Shown here piece by piece: positions 1 to 9,526 of a stretch of 64,000 nt of DNA. The position numbers were made by a program, and so were the translations under genes. How positions within the stretch are numbered: the first letter of the stretch is position 1; each line of letters opens with the position of its first letter. The notes under the pieces are model-generated. The model saw nothing but the letters and a program-made list of their open reading frames with translations, was not told where the DNA came from and made no database searches. This stretch comes from JAXMAR01 sp046350295 (GTDB lineage: Bacteria; Planctomycetota; Planctomycetia; Gemmatales; Gemmataceae): positions 42,716 through 106,715 of the forward strand of contig JAXMAR010000025.1 in assembly GCA_046350295.1 (NCBI GenBank), in the 5' to 3' direction.

Positions 1-3000
1 CGGGCGTCGATCGGGTGGCCGAGGCGCTGGAATCGGGCGTGGATCTCGACAGCTCGGCGAGCAAGAAAAAGAAGGGTAAGGCCGACGAAGAAGCCGACCT
101 GGAAGCGCTCGAGGCCGCGGACGCGTCCTCCGCGGTCGATCTCGGCGGCCCGAAGAAGAAGAAAGCGGCGGCCGCCGAACTCGGCGACGAATCCACCGAG
201 ATGGACGCCGAGGCGCTCGAGGCAGGGGCCGGCAAGTCCGGCAAGGCGAAGAAGAAGGCGAAGGATGAGGTAGACGAGCTGCTCGCGGAGGAGGAGTTGC
301 TCGCCGAGGATGCGCTCCTCTCGGAGGAGGAAGCTGCGGAGGGAGCGGTCGCAGCCAAGGAGGCCAAGGCGAAGAAAAAGAAGAGCGCCGAGGAGGAAGC
401 GGAAGACATGCTTCTTTCCGACGAAGGCGCCGGGGAGGCCACCGAAGAGGCGGTCGCCGGCGAGGAAATGGTCTTCGACGACGAGGAAGCGGCCAAGGGC
501 AAAAAGAAGAAAAGCAAGCTCGCCCTCATGGAGGACGAGGAAGCCGCCGAGGACGAAGAGCCGCGCGCCAAGAAGAAAAAGAAGAAGCGCGGCGAAGACG
601 AGGATGAGGACGGCGGAGTCGCGACCTTGACGCGAAAGCCGCCCAAGCCGAAATACGGCCGCCGCTGGCTCGGCGGCATGCTGATCGGCCTGTTGCTCGC
701 GGTGGGTGGCGCGGCGGCGGTCTGGTATTTCGCCCCGGACCTGCTCGAGCAGATCCCGGCCTCTCCCAACGCCAAGCCGAAAAAGAAGGACGACAGCCTG
801 GTGGCCCGGACGGACCTCGACCGGGCCAACGCCGAGCTGGAGGAGGCGAAGAAAACGCTGGCCGACAAGGAGCTGAAGCTCGCCGCCGCCGACGCCGACA
901 AGAAGAAGGAAGTAGGCCTGGCCGAGGCGAAGGCCAAGAAAGCAACCGACGATCTGACGGAGGCCAAGGGCAAGCTCGACACGGCGGCGAAAACCATCGA
1001 CGACGTGCAAAAAGCGCTCGTCAAGGAAAAGCTCGTCAAGGGGGACGAGTTCGACGCCAAGGAGTTCCAGGCGGCGGTCCTCGGCCTGGGGGACAGGAGC
1101 CGCGACTACAAGGAGATCAACGACATCCTCGCCAAGGCGGACATCAAGGACGGCGGCTCGAAGGGCCTCGTCGCGCTCTTCGATCAGAAGAAAGCGCTGG
1201 ACGAGGAGCTGACCGCGGTCAACAAGGCGATCGAGGGGGACAAGCTCAAGGGCGCCAAGGGAGTCGAGGAGCTGGTCAAGCGCCGCGACGATCTCGCCAA
1301 GGAGCGCAAGGCGCTCGATGAGCTCGTCGTCTCCGCCTACAAGGCGCTGGCCGCCAAGGGGGACCCGCGCAAGGACCTCGTCGCGGCGGCCGACAAGGCG
1401 CGGCGCGACGCCGAGTCCCCCCTGGCCGGACCGCTGACCTCCCTCGCCGGCGGCGTCGCCTCGATGCCGCTCGGCATGGACAAGCTGTTCGCCAAGAGCG
1501 TCGACCTGGCGGCCCTGACCGCCGAGCTCGGCTTCTATCGCGTCCGCGAGCCCCTCATCACCGGACCGGACAAGAACATCGACCTCTACCTGGTGCTGCT
1601 CCAGGACCGCACGCGCAAGGATGTCGATACCCCCGTCCGCGAGGCGACCTGGCTCCTCGCCAAGGAAGCCAAGTCGTCCCCCGAGACGGAGGCCAAGGCG
1701 CTCTACGTGCTCGGCCTCGCCGAGCGCAACCAGGAGAAGTTCTCCGCGGCGGTGAAGTCGTTCGCCGCCGCGCTCGATCGGCTCAAAGCGGTCAAGGACG
1801 CCGGCCTGTGGGCCCAGCTCGCCAAGATCTCGCACGCCGAGCTGACCGACCCGGAGTTCTACTACGTGCCGCAGGCGGAGCGTCTGGCCCAGGAAGGCAA
1901 TCCCAAGAAAGCCTACGCCATGCTCGACGAGGGCCTCAAGGCGATGCCCGGTAATCCGCATCTGCTCGTCGAACGCGCCCTGCTTCGCGCCGAGGCGGGA
2001 CGCGACGCCGGCCGCATCGCGCCGGCCGACGTCGTGGCGATCCGCGATGACGCCGTCGCCGCCATCAAGGCGCCGGATACGCACGCCCTGGCGTCTTACG
2101 CCCTCGGTCTGGTCGACCAGGCGCAGAACAACAACGGCAAGGCGGAGACCCATTTCCGCGAGGCCATCAAGACCGCCCGCCCCGGCAAGACGCGCCGTGG
2201 CATGCCCGAACAGGACTTCTTCCTCATCGCCCTGACCCGCGTCCTCGAATCCGACGGCGTCGACTTCGACGCCGCCCCGCCGATGAAGAAGATCGACGAA
2301 AAGAAAATCGACGACAAGAAAGTCGATGACAAGAAGGTCGACGACGACAAGAAGGGAGACGAGAAAAAGGCCGACGACAAGAAGGCCGACGATCTCTCCC
2401 GTTTAGCCCCGGTTCGCGGATCCGGGACGGGCGCGGCGATCTCCCAGGAAGATCTCCTGGTTCTCTTCACCGTCGCCGTCCTGCCGCCCCCGGACGACGA
2501 CGAGGAGGACGCGGCCCGCCTGGAGCGCATCAAGGAGCGCCTCGCCAACGCCGAGAAGCTCATCGCCTCGGACAATCCCAAGGTCAAAGGTCAGGGCTAC
2601 ATCCTGAAGGGCAAGGCGCTGTTCGACCTCGGCAAGGCGAACGAGGGGCTCCGCGCCTACATGGAAGGCATGTCCCTGTCCGCTCCTGGGCCCACGACCA
2701 AGGATTTCACCGGCATGATCGAGAAGCACCCGGCCTTCAGCTATCCCGACTCGATCCCGCGCCCCAACCGCTACGTCGCCGAGGACCACTTCGGCCGCGG
2801 CCTGCACGCCTACTGGGCCGGCGACTATGTCAAGGCGGAGGAGGCGCTGCGGCAGGCGATCTACTGGTTCAAGGACGACGCCCGCTACCACTACTATTAC
2901 GGCCTCGCCCTCTACGCGCGCAAAGGCCCGACCAAGGAAGGCAAGGAGTTCCTGGCCAAGGCGATCTACGCCTTCGGCAGGGGCTCCGAGCTGGAGGCGC

Positions 3001-3131
3001 GCAACATGCCCTCCTCCGACGTCGTTAACTATGGCCTCGAACGCGTCCAGGGTGAGCTGCGGCAAATGCTCAACAGGCACCGCCCCAGCGCGATCACGGC
3101 GTTCATCCCGGACGAAGGCAAGAAGAAGTAG
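1..3131 (+). CDS. Large membrane-anchored TPR protein with Lys/Glu-rich N-terminus (5' truncated)
   Basis: The reading frame is open to the left edge, so the start is outside the window; GTG at 15 is only the first in-window start codon. Numbering from 15 (1038 residues): residues 1-210 alternate acidic runs with poly-lysine clusters; a single membrane segment lies at about 218-240; coiled-coil-like charged helices follow at about 265-345 and 390-450; helical TPR-like repeats occupy about 560-770 and 830-1010. Between them is a Lys/Asp minisatellite (about 756-795) and then a segment encoded by a palindromic repeat (2401-2430). Topology suggests a cytoplasmic charged tail and a long TPR scaffold outside the cytoplasmic membrane. 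I do not recognise a specific function; a protein-protein scaffold is the most that can be inferred. Confidence 0.8.
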   Translation, partial: GVDRVAEALESGVDLDSSASKKKKGKADEEADLEALEAADASSAVDLGGPKKKKAAAAELGDESTEMDAEALEAGAGKSGKAKKKAKDEVDELLAEEELLAEDALLSEEEAAEGAVAAKEAKAKKKKSAEEEAEDMLLSDEGAGEATEEAVAGEEMVFDDEEAAKGKKKKSKLALMEDEEAAEDEEPRAKKKKKKRGEDEDEDGGVATLTRKPPKPKYGRRWLGGMLIGLLLAVGGAAAVWYFAPDLLEQIPASPNAKPKKKDDSLVARTDLDRANAELEEAKKTLADKELKLAAADADKKKEVGLAEAKAKKATDDLTEAKGKLDTAAKTIDDVQKALVKEKLVKGDEFDAKEFQAAVLGLGDRSRDYKEINDILAKADIKDGGSKGLVALFDQKKALDEELTAVNKAIEGDKLKGAKGVEELVKRRDDLAKERKALDELVVSAYKALAAKGDPRKDLVAAADKARRDAESPLAGPLTSLAGGVASMPLGMDKLFAKSVDLAALTAELGFYRVREPLITGPDKNIDLYLVLLQDRTRKDVDTPVREATWLLAKEAKSSPETEAKALYVLGLAERNQEKFSAAVKSFAAALDRLKAVKDAGLWAQLAKISHAELTDPEFYYVPQAERLAQEGNPKKAYAMLDEGLKAMPGNPHLLVERALLRAEAGRDAGRIAPADVVAIRDDAVAAIKAPDTHALASYALGLVDQAQNNNGKAETHFREAIKTARPGKTRRGMPEQDFFLIALTRVLESDGVDFDAAPPMKKIDEKKIDDKKVDDKKVDDDKKGDEKKADDKKADDLSRLAPVRGSGTGAAISQEDLLVLFTVAVLPPPDDDEEDAARLERIKERLANAEKLIASDNPKVKGQGYILKGKALFDLGKANEGLRAYMEGMSLSAPGPTTKDFTGMIEKHPAFSYPDSIPRPNRYVAEDHFGRGLHAYWAGDYVKAEEALRQAIYWFKDDARYHYYYGLALYARKGPTKEGKEFLAKAIYAFGRGSELEARNMPSSDVVNYGLERVQGELRQMLNRHRPSAITAFIPDEGKKK
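2281..2395 (+). repeat. Lys/Asp-rich coding minisatellite
   Basis: Repeats of a 15-bp-like unit encoding variants of KKxDD (KKIDE, KKIDD, KKVDD, KKADD) lie inside the TPR gene and form a highly charged linker between the two helical regions. Confidence 0.75.
2401..2430 (+). repeat. Degenerate copy of the CCCCGGTTC palindrome inside the TPR gene
   Basis: This stretch (GTTTAGCCCCGGTTCGCG, then GATCCGGGACGG) matches the reverse complement of the intergenic palindrome at 55491-55520 with few mismatches. It is read through in frame as roughly RLAPVRGSGTG. It sits immediately after the Lys/Asp minisatellite. Confidence 0.55.
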
Positions 3132-3162
3132 CGGTTTAGAGACAGTTTCAGAACCGATCGTA

Positions 3163-3182
3163 GCGTGGACTTTAGTCCACGC
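3163..3182. repeat. Short perfect hairpin after the TPR gene
   Basis: Nine-base stem GCGTGGACT / AGTCCACGC with a two-base loop, 31 bases past the stop codon. It could act as a terminator but has no T-run, and it looks like one of the small palindromic repeats scattered through this window. Confidence 0.5.
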
Positions 3183-3234
3183 GGCCTGGACAATTCTCCG
3201 GCGCTTTCATGGCGCCCGCTCGAGGACTCGGTCC

Positions 3235-3258
3235 GCCCCGGTTCTGCGAACCGGGGCT
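3235..3258. repeat. CCCCGGTTC-TGC-GAACCGGGG palindrome, copy 1
   Basis: Perfect nine-base stem with a TGC loop, flanked by G and CT. The same palindrome occurs at 55491-55520, and a degenerate copy lies in coding sequence at 2401-2430. It abuts the 27-bp inverted repeat that follows. Confidence 0.7.
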
Positions 3259-3348
3259 GTTTCAAAACGGGGACTGTCCCTCTCGTTTTGTCAGATTACC
3301 CAGTTTTCCGGGCGATGGTAAAGGGACAGTCCCCGTTTTGAAACAGCC
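3255..3348. repeat. Inverted-repeat element with GGGGACTGTCCC core, copy 1
   Basis: Arms at 3255-3281 and 3322-3348 are perfect 27-bp inverted repeats separated by 40 bp. Each arm carries the near-palindromic core GGGGACTGTCCC. The element at 12399-12494 has the same architecture and core but different outer flanks. No ORF is present inside, so it is a non-autonomous MITE- or REP-like repeat. Confidence 0.75.
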
Positions 3349-3373
3349 TCTAAACGAAGACCGGCCAACGTCG

Positions 3374-4312
3374 TCAAATCGTCGTGGCCATCCCGGCGTT
3401 CTTCGACAGGGTGACGAAGACGTCCTCCAGCGACGGCTCCGCTTCGATCACCTTGACGTTCATGCCTAGCGACTCGAGGCTCAGGTCGCTCCGCACCAGG
3501 GCGTGGATGGATTGGCCGAAGATGGTGGCCTGGTGGACTCCGGGGAGGTGGCGGATCTTCTCCAAAAGGGCGGCGCTGTCGTGGTTGTAGATTTCGAGCC
3601 AGCGGGTGTTCGGTGGCGTGATGCCGGGGAGCGCCTTCAGCTCCTGCGGCGTGCCCAGGGCGAGGAGGTTGGAGAGATAGATGTAGCCGACACGGTTGCA
3701 GCGCTCGGCCTCGTCCATGTAGTGGGTGGTGACGACGAGGGAGATGCCCTCGGCGGAAAGCTGGAAGAGGAGGTTCCAGAGGTCGCGGCGAGCGACGGGA
3801 TCGATGCCGGCGGTCGGCTCGTCGAGGAAGATGAGCTTGGGGCGGTGCAACAGGGCGCAGACGAGGGCGAGACGCTGTTTCCAGCCGCCGGAGAGCTTGT
3901 CGGAACGGCGGTCGAGGTAGGGGCTGATGCCGGTCAGCTCGATCAGCTCCTCTTCGCGGGCCTTGGCGGCGGCGGGGGAGAGGCCGTAGATGCCGGAGTA
4001 GAAATCCATGTTTTCGCGGGCGGTGAGATCGCCGTAGAGGGAAAACTTCTGCGACATGTAGCCGATGTGGGTGCGGACTTCCTCGGCGTCCCTGGCGACG
4101 TCGCGGCCGAGGACGGTGGCGTGGCCGTCGAATGGAAGCAGGCCGCAGAGGCCGCGGATGAGGGTGGTCTTGCCGGAGCCGTTGGGACCCAAAAGGCCGA
4201 AGACTTCCCCCTTGGCGACGGAGAGAGAGACTTTGTTGACGGCGGTGAAATGGCCGAAGCGGATGGTGATGTCGTGGGCGTCGATGGCGAGTTCGCGTTG
4301 GGGGGAGGACAT
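3374..4312 (-). CDS. ABC transporter ATP-binding protein (ABC-2 exporter type)
   Basis: A 312-residue ATPase. Walker A is GPNGSGKTT, the signature is LSGGWKQRL, Walker B is LIFLDEPTAGID, and the switch histidine is in TTHYM. The C-terminal extension ending in EPSLEDVFVTL is typical of the CcmA/YbhF-like ATPases that drive ABC-2 permeases. I chose the ATG at 4312 (MSSPQRELA) because the longer open frame upstream is arginine-rich noise overlapping the HlyD gene. It lies 120 bp downstream of the HlyD gene on the same strand, as in HlyD-ATPase-permease exporter operons, but no permease follows: the next gene is convergent. The partner may be the orphan permease at 55537. Confidence 0.92.
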   Translation of the reverse strand: MSSPQRELAIDAHDITIRFGHFTAVNKVSLSVAKGEVFGLLGPNGSGKTTLIRGLCGLLPFDGHATVLGRDVARDAEEVRTHIGYMSQKFSLYGDLTARENMDFYSGIYGLSPAAAKAREEELIELTGISPYLDRRSDKLSGGWKQRLALVCALLHRPKLIFLDEPTAGIDPVARRDLWNLLFQLSAEGISLVVTTHYMDEAERCNRVGYIYLSNLLALGTPQELKALPGITPPNTRWLEIYNHDSAALLEKIRHLPGVHQATIFGQSIHALVRSDLSLESLGMNVKVIEAEPSLEDVFVTLSKNAGMATTI

Positions 4313-4362
4313 AGCTTTCGGGTGGCGGGGAGTGGAAGAGTGGAGGAGGATTAGAGTAGGGG

Positions 4363-4418
4363 GAGGATTAGGATTAAGATTAGGATTAAGATTAGGATTA
4401 AGATTAGGATTAAGATTG
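4363..4418. repeat. 12-bp tandem repeat array (AGGATTAAGATT)
   Basis: Four to five copies of a 12-bp A/T-rich unit, AGGATTAAGATT or close variants, lie between the HlyD and ATPase genes. The composition contrasts sharply with the GC-rich surroundings. It would be transcribed as part of the HlyD-ATPase message. Confidence 0.85.
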
Positions 4419-4434
4419 AGATCGAGGGGCGGGG

Positions 4435-5574
4435 TTAGCGCGGTGGGACGAGGACTTCGGCGGCCATGCCGGCGTGGAAGCGGCCTTCGGGGTTGAGGAC
4501 GAGGATCTTGACGGCGAAGACCTGGTGACGGCGTTCGTCGAGGCTTTGGACGTTGCGCGGGGTGAACTCGGCGATGTTGGCGATCTGAATCACTTTGCCG
4601 CGGAAGGCCTTGCCGGGGTCGGTGTCGGTGAAGACTTCGACCTCCATGCCGTCCTTGACGTTGCCGAGCTTGGTTTCCGGGACGAAGACCTTGACCCACC
4701 AGTCGTCGAGGCGGAGGACGCGGATGAGGGGCTGGTTGGCGGCGACGACGTCGCCGGGGCGGACGGCGAGGACTTCGATGCGGGCCGTGCCGAGCTTGGG
4801 GGGCGAGACGACGGTCGTCTCGTCGACGTAGAATTGCGCTTCGGCGAGCCTGGCGCGGGTCTCGTCGACCTTGGCCTTGGCCATGTGGATCTCCTCCTGG
4901 CGCGACGCCTCCAGCTCGCTCACCTTCGACCTGGCCTTGTCGTAGTCGGCCTTGGCCTCGCGTTTGTCCTCCTCGCGCGAGCCGACGTCGACCATCATGA
5001 TCTTCTTGGCCCGCGCCGATTCGTATTTGCCGCGGGCGCGATCGCGGGCGGCGAGGGCCTGGTCGTATTCGGCCTTGGCGGTGGAGCGCATCTTGTAAAG
5101 CTCTTCGGCCCGGGTGTAGTCCTCCTCGGCTTGCTTTTTCTCGGCGACGGCGATCTCCAGCTCGGCCTTGGCCTGGTCCTTTTCCTCCGGGCGCCAGCCG
5201 ATTTCGACACGGTCCCAGCGCGCCTTGGCGGTCGCCTCGGCGGCGCGGGCGCCTTCCAGCTCGGAGACGCGCGAGCCGCTCTCGGCGCGTTCGAGCTCGA
5301 TGATGGCCGATTTGAGCTTCGCCTGCCACTGATCGCGCTGGGCGACGCGCTCGGGGGCGGAGAGGATCACGAGCGGCTGCCCCGGTTTGACGACGTCCCC
5401 TTCGTTGACGAGGATTTCATAGATGCGGCCCCCCGATTCGGAGGCGAGGCGGACCTCCTGAATCTCGACGACGCCGGAAAGGCGCATGGCGCCAGTGCCG
5501 CCGAAGGGCCAGAACCACCAGAGGAGGCCGCCGGCGACGACGAGCAGGCCGGCGATGAGGAGAAGTCGTTTCAC
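4435..5574 (-). CDS. HlyD-family membrane fusion (periplasmic adaptor) protein
   Basis: A 379-residue adaptor starting at GTG 5574, with an AAGGAG ribosome site about 6 bases upstream. There is one N-terminal membrane anchor (residues 4-24), then a lipoyl-like half motif (RIYEILVNEGDVVKPGQPLV), a long alpha-helical hairpin rich in Glu, Lys and Ala (about 80-245), the second lipoyl half, and a beta-barrel domain (VKVFVPETKLGNVKDGMEVEVF). It is equivalent to YbhG/HlyD-type proteins that link an inner-membrane exporter to the outer envelope. It is followed by the ABC ATPase, so the two presumably form an efflux or export pump. Confidence 0.9.
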   Translation of the reverse strand: MKRLLLIAGLLVVAGGLLWWFWPFGGTGAMRLSGVVEIQEVRLASESGGRIYEILVNEGDVVKPGQPLVILSAPERVAQRDQWQAKLKSAIIELERAESGSRVSELEGARAAEATAKARWDRVEIGWRPEEKDQAKAELEIAVAEKKQAEEDYTRAEELYKMRSTAKAEYDQALAARDRARGKYESARAKKIMMVDVGSREEDKREAKADYDKARSKVSELEASRQEEIHMAKAKVDETRARLAEAQFYVDETTVVSPPKLGTARIEVLAVRPGDVVAANQPLIRVLRLDDWWVKVFVPETKLGNVKDGMEVEVFTDTDPGKAFRGKVIQIANIAEFTPRNVQSLDERRHQVFAVKILVLNPEGRFHAGMAAEVLVPPR

Positions 5575-5916
5575 GTTCTGCTCCTTCTCCGGACGAGATG
5601 GCGAAGCCCGGAGAGATGCACTGCGACCGGTGCATACATCATAGGCGATTCTCGGCAGACGGGCGCTTGGATATTGTGAAATTTTTCACGAAGTCTGTAT
5701 CGGGTGAGCGTGGGCGTCCACGCCAAAGTGAACGCGAAGGGAGCATGTCCTTGATGTAAGCCGTGCAGGTATTGGGGCTTGTACGCTGCCACCCTTCTCG
5801 ATCGCTCGCTGTGGAATTGAACAAGAAGGGGGAGCCGCGGTTGCGTTTCGCGTTTCCAACGGGTTGCGCCGGACATAAGACAAACGGGAGAGAGCACGAG
5901 CGGAACGGAGAGCGCG
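5575..5916. other. Divergent intergenic region with palindromic sites
   Basis: No gene is supported here. The region separates the divergent HlyD and pyruvate carboxylase genes and must hold both promoters. It contains the perfect palindrome GTGAAA-TT-TTTCAC at 5676-5689 in a locally A/T-rich patch, and a GC-rich hairpin GCGTGG...CCACGC close by. The first looks like an operator, but nothing identifies its regulator. Confidence 0.4.
5676..5689. promoter_or_regulatory. Operator-like palindrome GTGAAATTTTTCAC
   Basis: Perfect six-base half-sites separated by TT, in the divergent promoter region between the HlyD and pyruvate carboxylase genes. Regulator unknown. Confidence 0.3.
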
Positions 5917-8900
5917 ATGGCCGAGGAAGGGATCAGTTTGACGCCGCCGCCGGGGCGGATACGCAAGCTGCTGGTGGCGAACCGGAGCGAGATCGCGATC
6001 CGGGTGTTTCGCTCGGCGCATGAGTTGGGGGTGCGTACGGTCGCCATCTACGCGCATGAGGACCGCTTCGCGCTGCACCGCTTCAAGGCGGACGAGGCGT
6101 ATCGCGTCGGCGTTCCGGGGGAGCCGCTGCGCTCCTATCTCGATATTCCGGGCATCATCGAAGTCGCGAAGCAGTACGAGGTCGACGCGATCCATCCGGG
6201 GTACGGCTTCCTGTCGGAGAACCCGGCGTTCGCGGAGGCGTGCGGTGCGGCGGGGACCTTGTCGGGCCGCGCGTCGAGGTGGCGCGCAAGCTGCTGCAGC
6301 AGGCGAACGTCCCGGTGCTGTCTGGCAGCGATCAGCCGGTGGCAGGACAAGGCGGGAGGCGAAGGACGCGGAGCGGCTCGGTTATCCGGTGATCGTGAAA
6401 GCGTCGATGGGGGCGGCGGCCGCGGCATGCGCGCTGCCCAGAAGCCGGAGCAGCTGGAGGAGCGCTGAGCAGCGCGCGCGAGGCGGGACGGCGTTCGGCA
6501 TCCCGGACGTGTTCCTCGAGAACAGGTGCCGCGGGCCTCGGCACATCGAGGTGCAGTTTTCCTGGGGACCAGCGGCGGGCTGGTCCATCTCTTCGAGCCG
6601 CGATTGCCGGTGCAGCGGCGGCATCAGAAGGTCGTCGAGACGCAAGCCGGCGCCCAATCTGGACGAGGCGACGCGCCAGGCCATCCTCGCCGCGCGCTGA
6701 AGATCGCCGGGCGCGCGGCTCGACAACGCGGGCACGGTCGAATTCCTCTACGACACGGAGAGCGGCAAGTTCTACTTCATCGAGGTCAATCCGCGCATCC
6801 AGGTCGAGCATACGGTCACCGAGCAGATCACCGGGTACGACATCGTCCGCGCCCAGATTGTCATCGCCGGGGGCAAGCCGCTCGCCGATGACGAGATCGG
6901 GCTGGGGGACCAGGCGGCGGTCGGACGGCACGGGTTCGCCGTGCAGTGTCGCGTGACGACCGAAGACCCGGCGAACAAGTTCATTCCGGATTACGGCCGG
7001 TTGCTGCACTATCGCTCGGCGAGCGGCGTCGGCATCCGGCTCGACGCGGGGAGCGCGTTCAGCGGGGCCGTGATCACGCCGTTCTATGATTCGCTGCTGG
7101 TGAAGGTGACGGCGCATGGCATCCGCTTCATCGACGCGGTGCGGCGGATGGAGCGGGTCGATCCAGGAGTTCCGCGTCCGGGGCGTGAAGACGAACATCC
7201 CGTTCCTGCTGAACCTGCTCAAGCACCCCGCGTTCCTCAACTACCGGGTGACGACGACCTTCATCGACGAGACGCCGGCTGTTCAACCTCCTGTTCCGGC
7301 AGGACCGGGCGACGAAGGTGCTGACGTGCACATCGCGGACGCGGATCGTGAACGGTCATGCGGAGGCGCCGGTGCGGGCGGTGGTGCAGTCGCCGCGCAA
7401 GAAGCTGATTCCACGTGAGTGGTGGGCGTTGCCTTCGCTGCGGGGCTGACGCCACCCGGCTCGCCTTTGAAGGGTAAAGACGCGGCGCTGCTACGCGCGG
7501 TATGCGCGACCGGTTCAAGGAGATGGGGCCGAAGTGCTCGGCGTGCAATGGCTGCGGGCCGAGAAGAAGCTGTACCTGACGGACACGACGTTCCGGGACG
7601 CCGCATCAATCGCTCTTGGCGACGCGGATGCGGACGTTCGACATGCTGCGGACGCGCCGGTCGACGCGCGGCTGCACGCCGATCTGTTCAGCCTGGAGAT
7701 GTGGGGCGGAGCGATGTTCGACACGTCGATGCGGTTTCTGAAGGAAGACCCGTGGCAGCGGCTGACGCAGATGCGCGAGCTGGCGCCAACATCCTGTTCC
7801 AGATGCTGCTGCGGGCCAACAACGCCGTCGGTTATGCGAACTATCCGGACAACGTCGTCAAGCCATCAAGGAGTCCGCCGCGGCCGGCATCGACCTGTTC
7901 CGCATCTTCGACGCGCCTGGACCATTCCCGCGCCAGTCGAGCGCGTCACCGCCATCGAGCAGCGCGAGGAAGTGGATGCTGTGCGAGCCCGCGATCTGCT
8001 ACACGTGGGACCTGCTCGATCCAAAAGCGCGACAAGTTCAATCTGAAGTACTACGTCGACCCGCGAAGCGCGCCGAAAGCTTCTCGGCGCCAACATCCTC
8101 GGCATCAAGGACATGGCGGGGCTGGTGAAGCCGTACGCGCGCAGCGGTTGTTCCGGGCTCTGAAGCAGGAAGTGGGCAACTTCTATCCATTTCCACACGC
8201 ACGATTCGGCGGGGGGGCAGATCGCGTCGCTCTTGATGGCGGCGGCCGAGGGGGTCCATGTCGTCGACGCCGCGATGGCGCCCTTCTCGGGCATGACGAG
8301 CCAGGCGAGTCTCAACACGCTGGTCGAATCCCTGCGCTTCACGGAGCCGCGACCCCGGCTTCGACTTCGAGACGCCTCCAGCAGACCGCCGACTACTGGC
8401 AGGGTGTGCGCCGCTTCTATCTTCCGTTCGAGACCGGTTTGCTGGCCCGGCGCCGCCGAGGTCTACCGCCACGAGATGCCGGGCGGGCAGTACACGAACC
8501 TCTATCAGCAGGCGGCGGCGCTGGGCATCGATTCGGCATGGGGAAGTGTGCCGGATGTACGCCCAGGTCAACCAGATGTTCGGCGACATCGTCAAGGTGA
8601 CGCCGACGTCCAAGGTCGTGGGGGACATGGCGCTGTTCATGGTGGCCAACAACCTGACGCCCGACGAGGTCGCGCACGGGAAGCGCGAGCTGGCGTTTCC
8701 GGAATCGGTCGTCGAGTTCTTCGAGGGGAAGCTGGGACAGCCGGTGGGCGGCTTTCCACCGGCGCTGCAGCATGGGTGCTCAAGGGCCGCAAGGCCCTCA
8801 CAGATCGGCCGGGCTACCACATTGCCCGCCGCCGACCTGGAGGACGCGGCAAGCTTCGCCGTCGCCGGGCACGCCGTGAGCGACCGGGAGCTGGTGACGC

Positions 8901-9410
8901 ACCTCATCTATCCGCGCGTGAGCGACGACTTCAACGCGCACCTCGTGAAATACCCGGACACGAGCGGCCTGCCGACGCCGGTGTTCTTCTACGGCATGGG
9001 CCGGGGGAGGAGATGGCGGTCGATATCGAGGAAGGCAAGACGCTTATCATCAAATTCTTGACGGTCGGCGATCCGCACGTCGACGGCAGCCGCATGGTCT
9101 TCTTCGAGCTGAACGGGCAGCCGCGGCGAGGTGGATGGTGGTGGACCGGTCGCTGGTAAAAGCGGTACGGCATCCGAAGGCGGACCCCGCCGACGCGCGG
9201 CAGGTGGCCGCGTCGATGCCGGGCCTGGTGGTGCGGGTGAACGTGGCGCCGGGGGAGCAGGTGACGAAGGGACAGAAGCTGGTGACGCTGGAGGCGATGA
9301 AGATGGAGACGACGGTGTACGCGGAGCGAGGGGCGAAGGTGGCGGAGGTGCTGGTCCGGCCGGCGACGCAGGTGGAGGCGGGGGATCTCTTGCTGCGGTT
9401 AGCGGATTAG
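5917..9410 (+). pseudogene. pyc: Pyruvate carboxylase, broken by multiple frameshifts
   Basis: The whole enzyme is recognisable in order but scattered over three frames. The biotin carboxylase start (RKLLVANRSEIAIRVFRSAHELG) runs from 5962, the glycine loop GGGGRGMR lies near 6410, and VEFLYDTESGKFYFIEVNPRIQ is near 6740. The carboxyltransferase begins near 7567 (YLTDTTFRDA) and continues through DMAGLVKPYA and NTLVESLRFTE. The biotinyl domain with EAMKMETT is intact at 9135-9410. At least ten frame changes are needed; both insertions and deletions occur, mostly in short G/C runs, while codons between them stay well conserved. If intact it would carboxylate pyruvate to oxaloacetate (anaplerosis). 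Either a recently decayed gene or a stretch of poor consensus sequence; neighbouring genes are clean. Confidence 0.85.
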
Positions 9411-9418
9411 GGCGTAGG

Positions 9419-9436
9419 TCAGGCTTTCCAGCCTGA
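9419..9436. repeat. Short palindrome TCAGGCT-TTCC-AGCCTGA
   Basis: Seven-base perfect stem beginning 8 bases after the pyruvate carboxylase stop. It resembles the other small hairpins that follow genes in this window; no T-run follows, so terminator function is uncertain. Confidence 0.45.
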
Positions 9437-9526
9437 TGCAGCCGTCTCGTCAATCCTTGTCAAGCTAATAAGGCTGACCAACCAGTTCGTGCAGACCGCG
9501 CCGACGGTTTCCCGTGAGGAAAAAGC

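Noticed and set aside
4313..5329. Upstream extension of the ABC ATPase reading frame
   Set aside because: The extra 339 residues overlap the HlyD gene in another frame, include the translated 12-bp repeat array, and show no homology; the ATPase starts at 4312.
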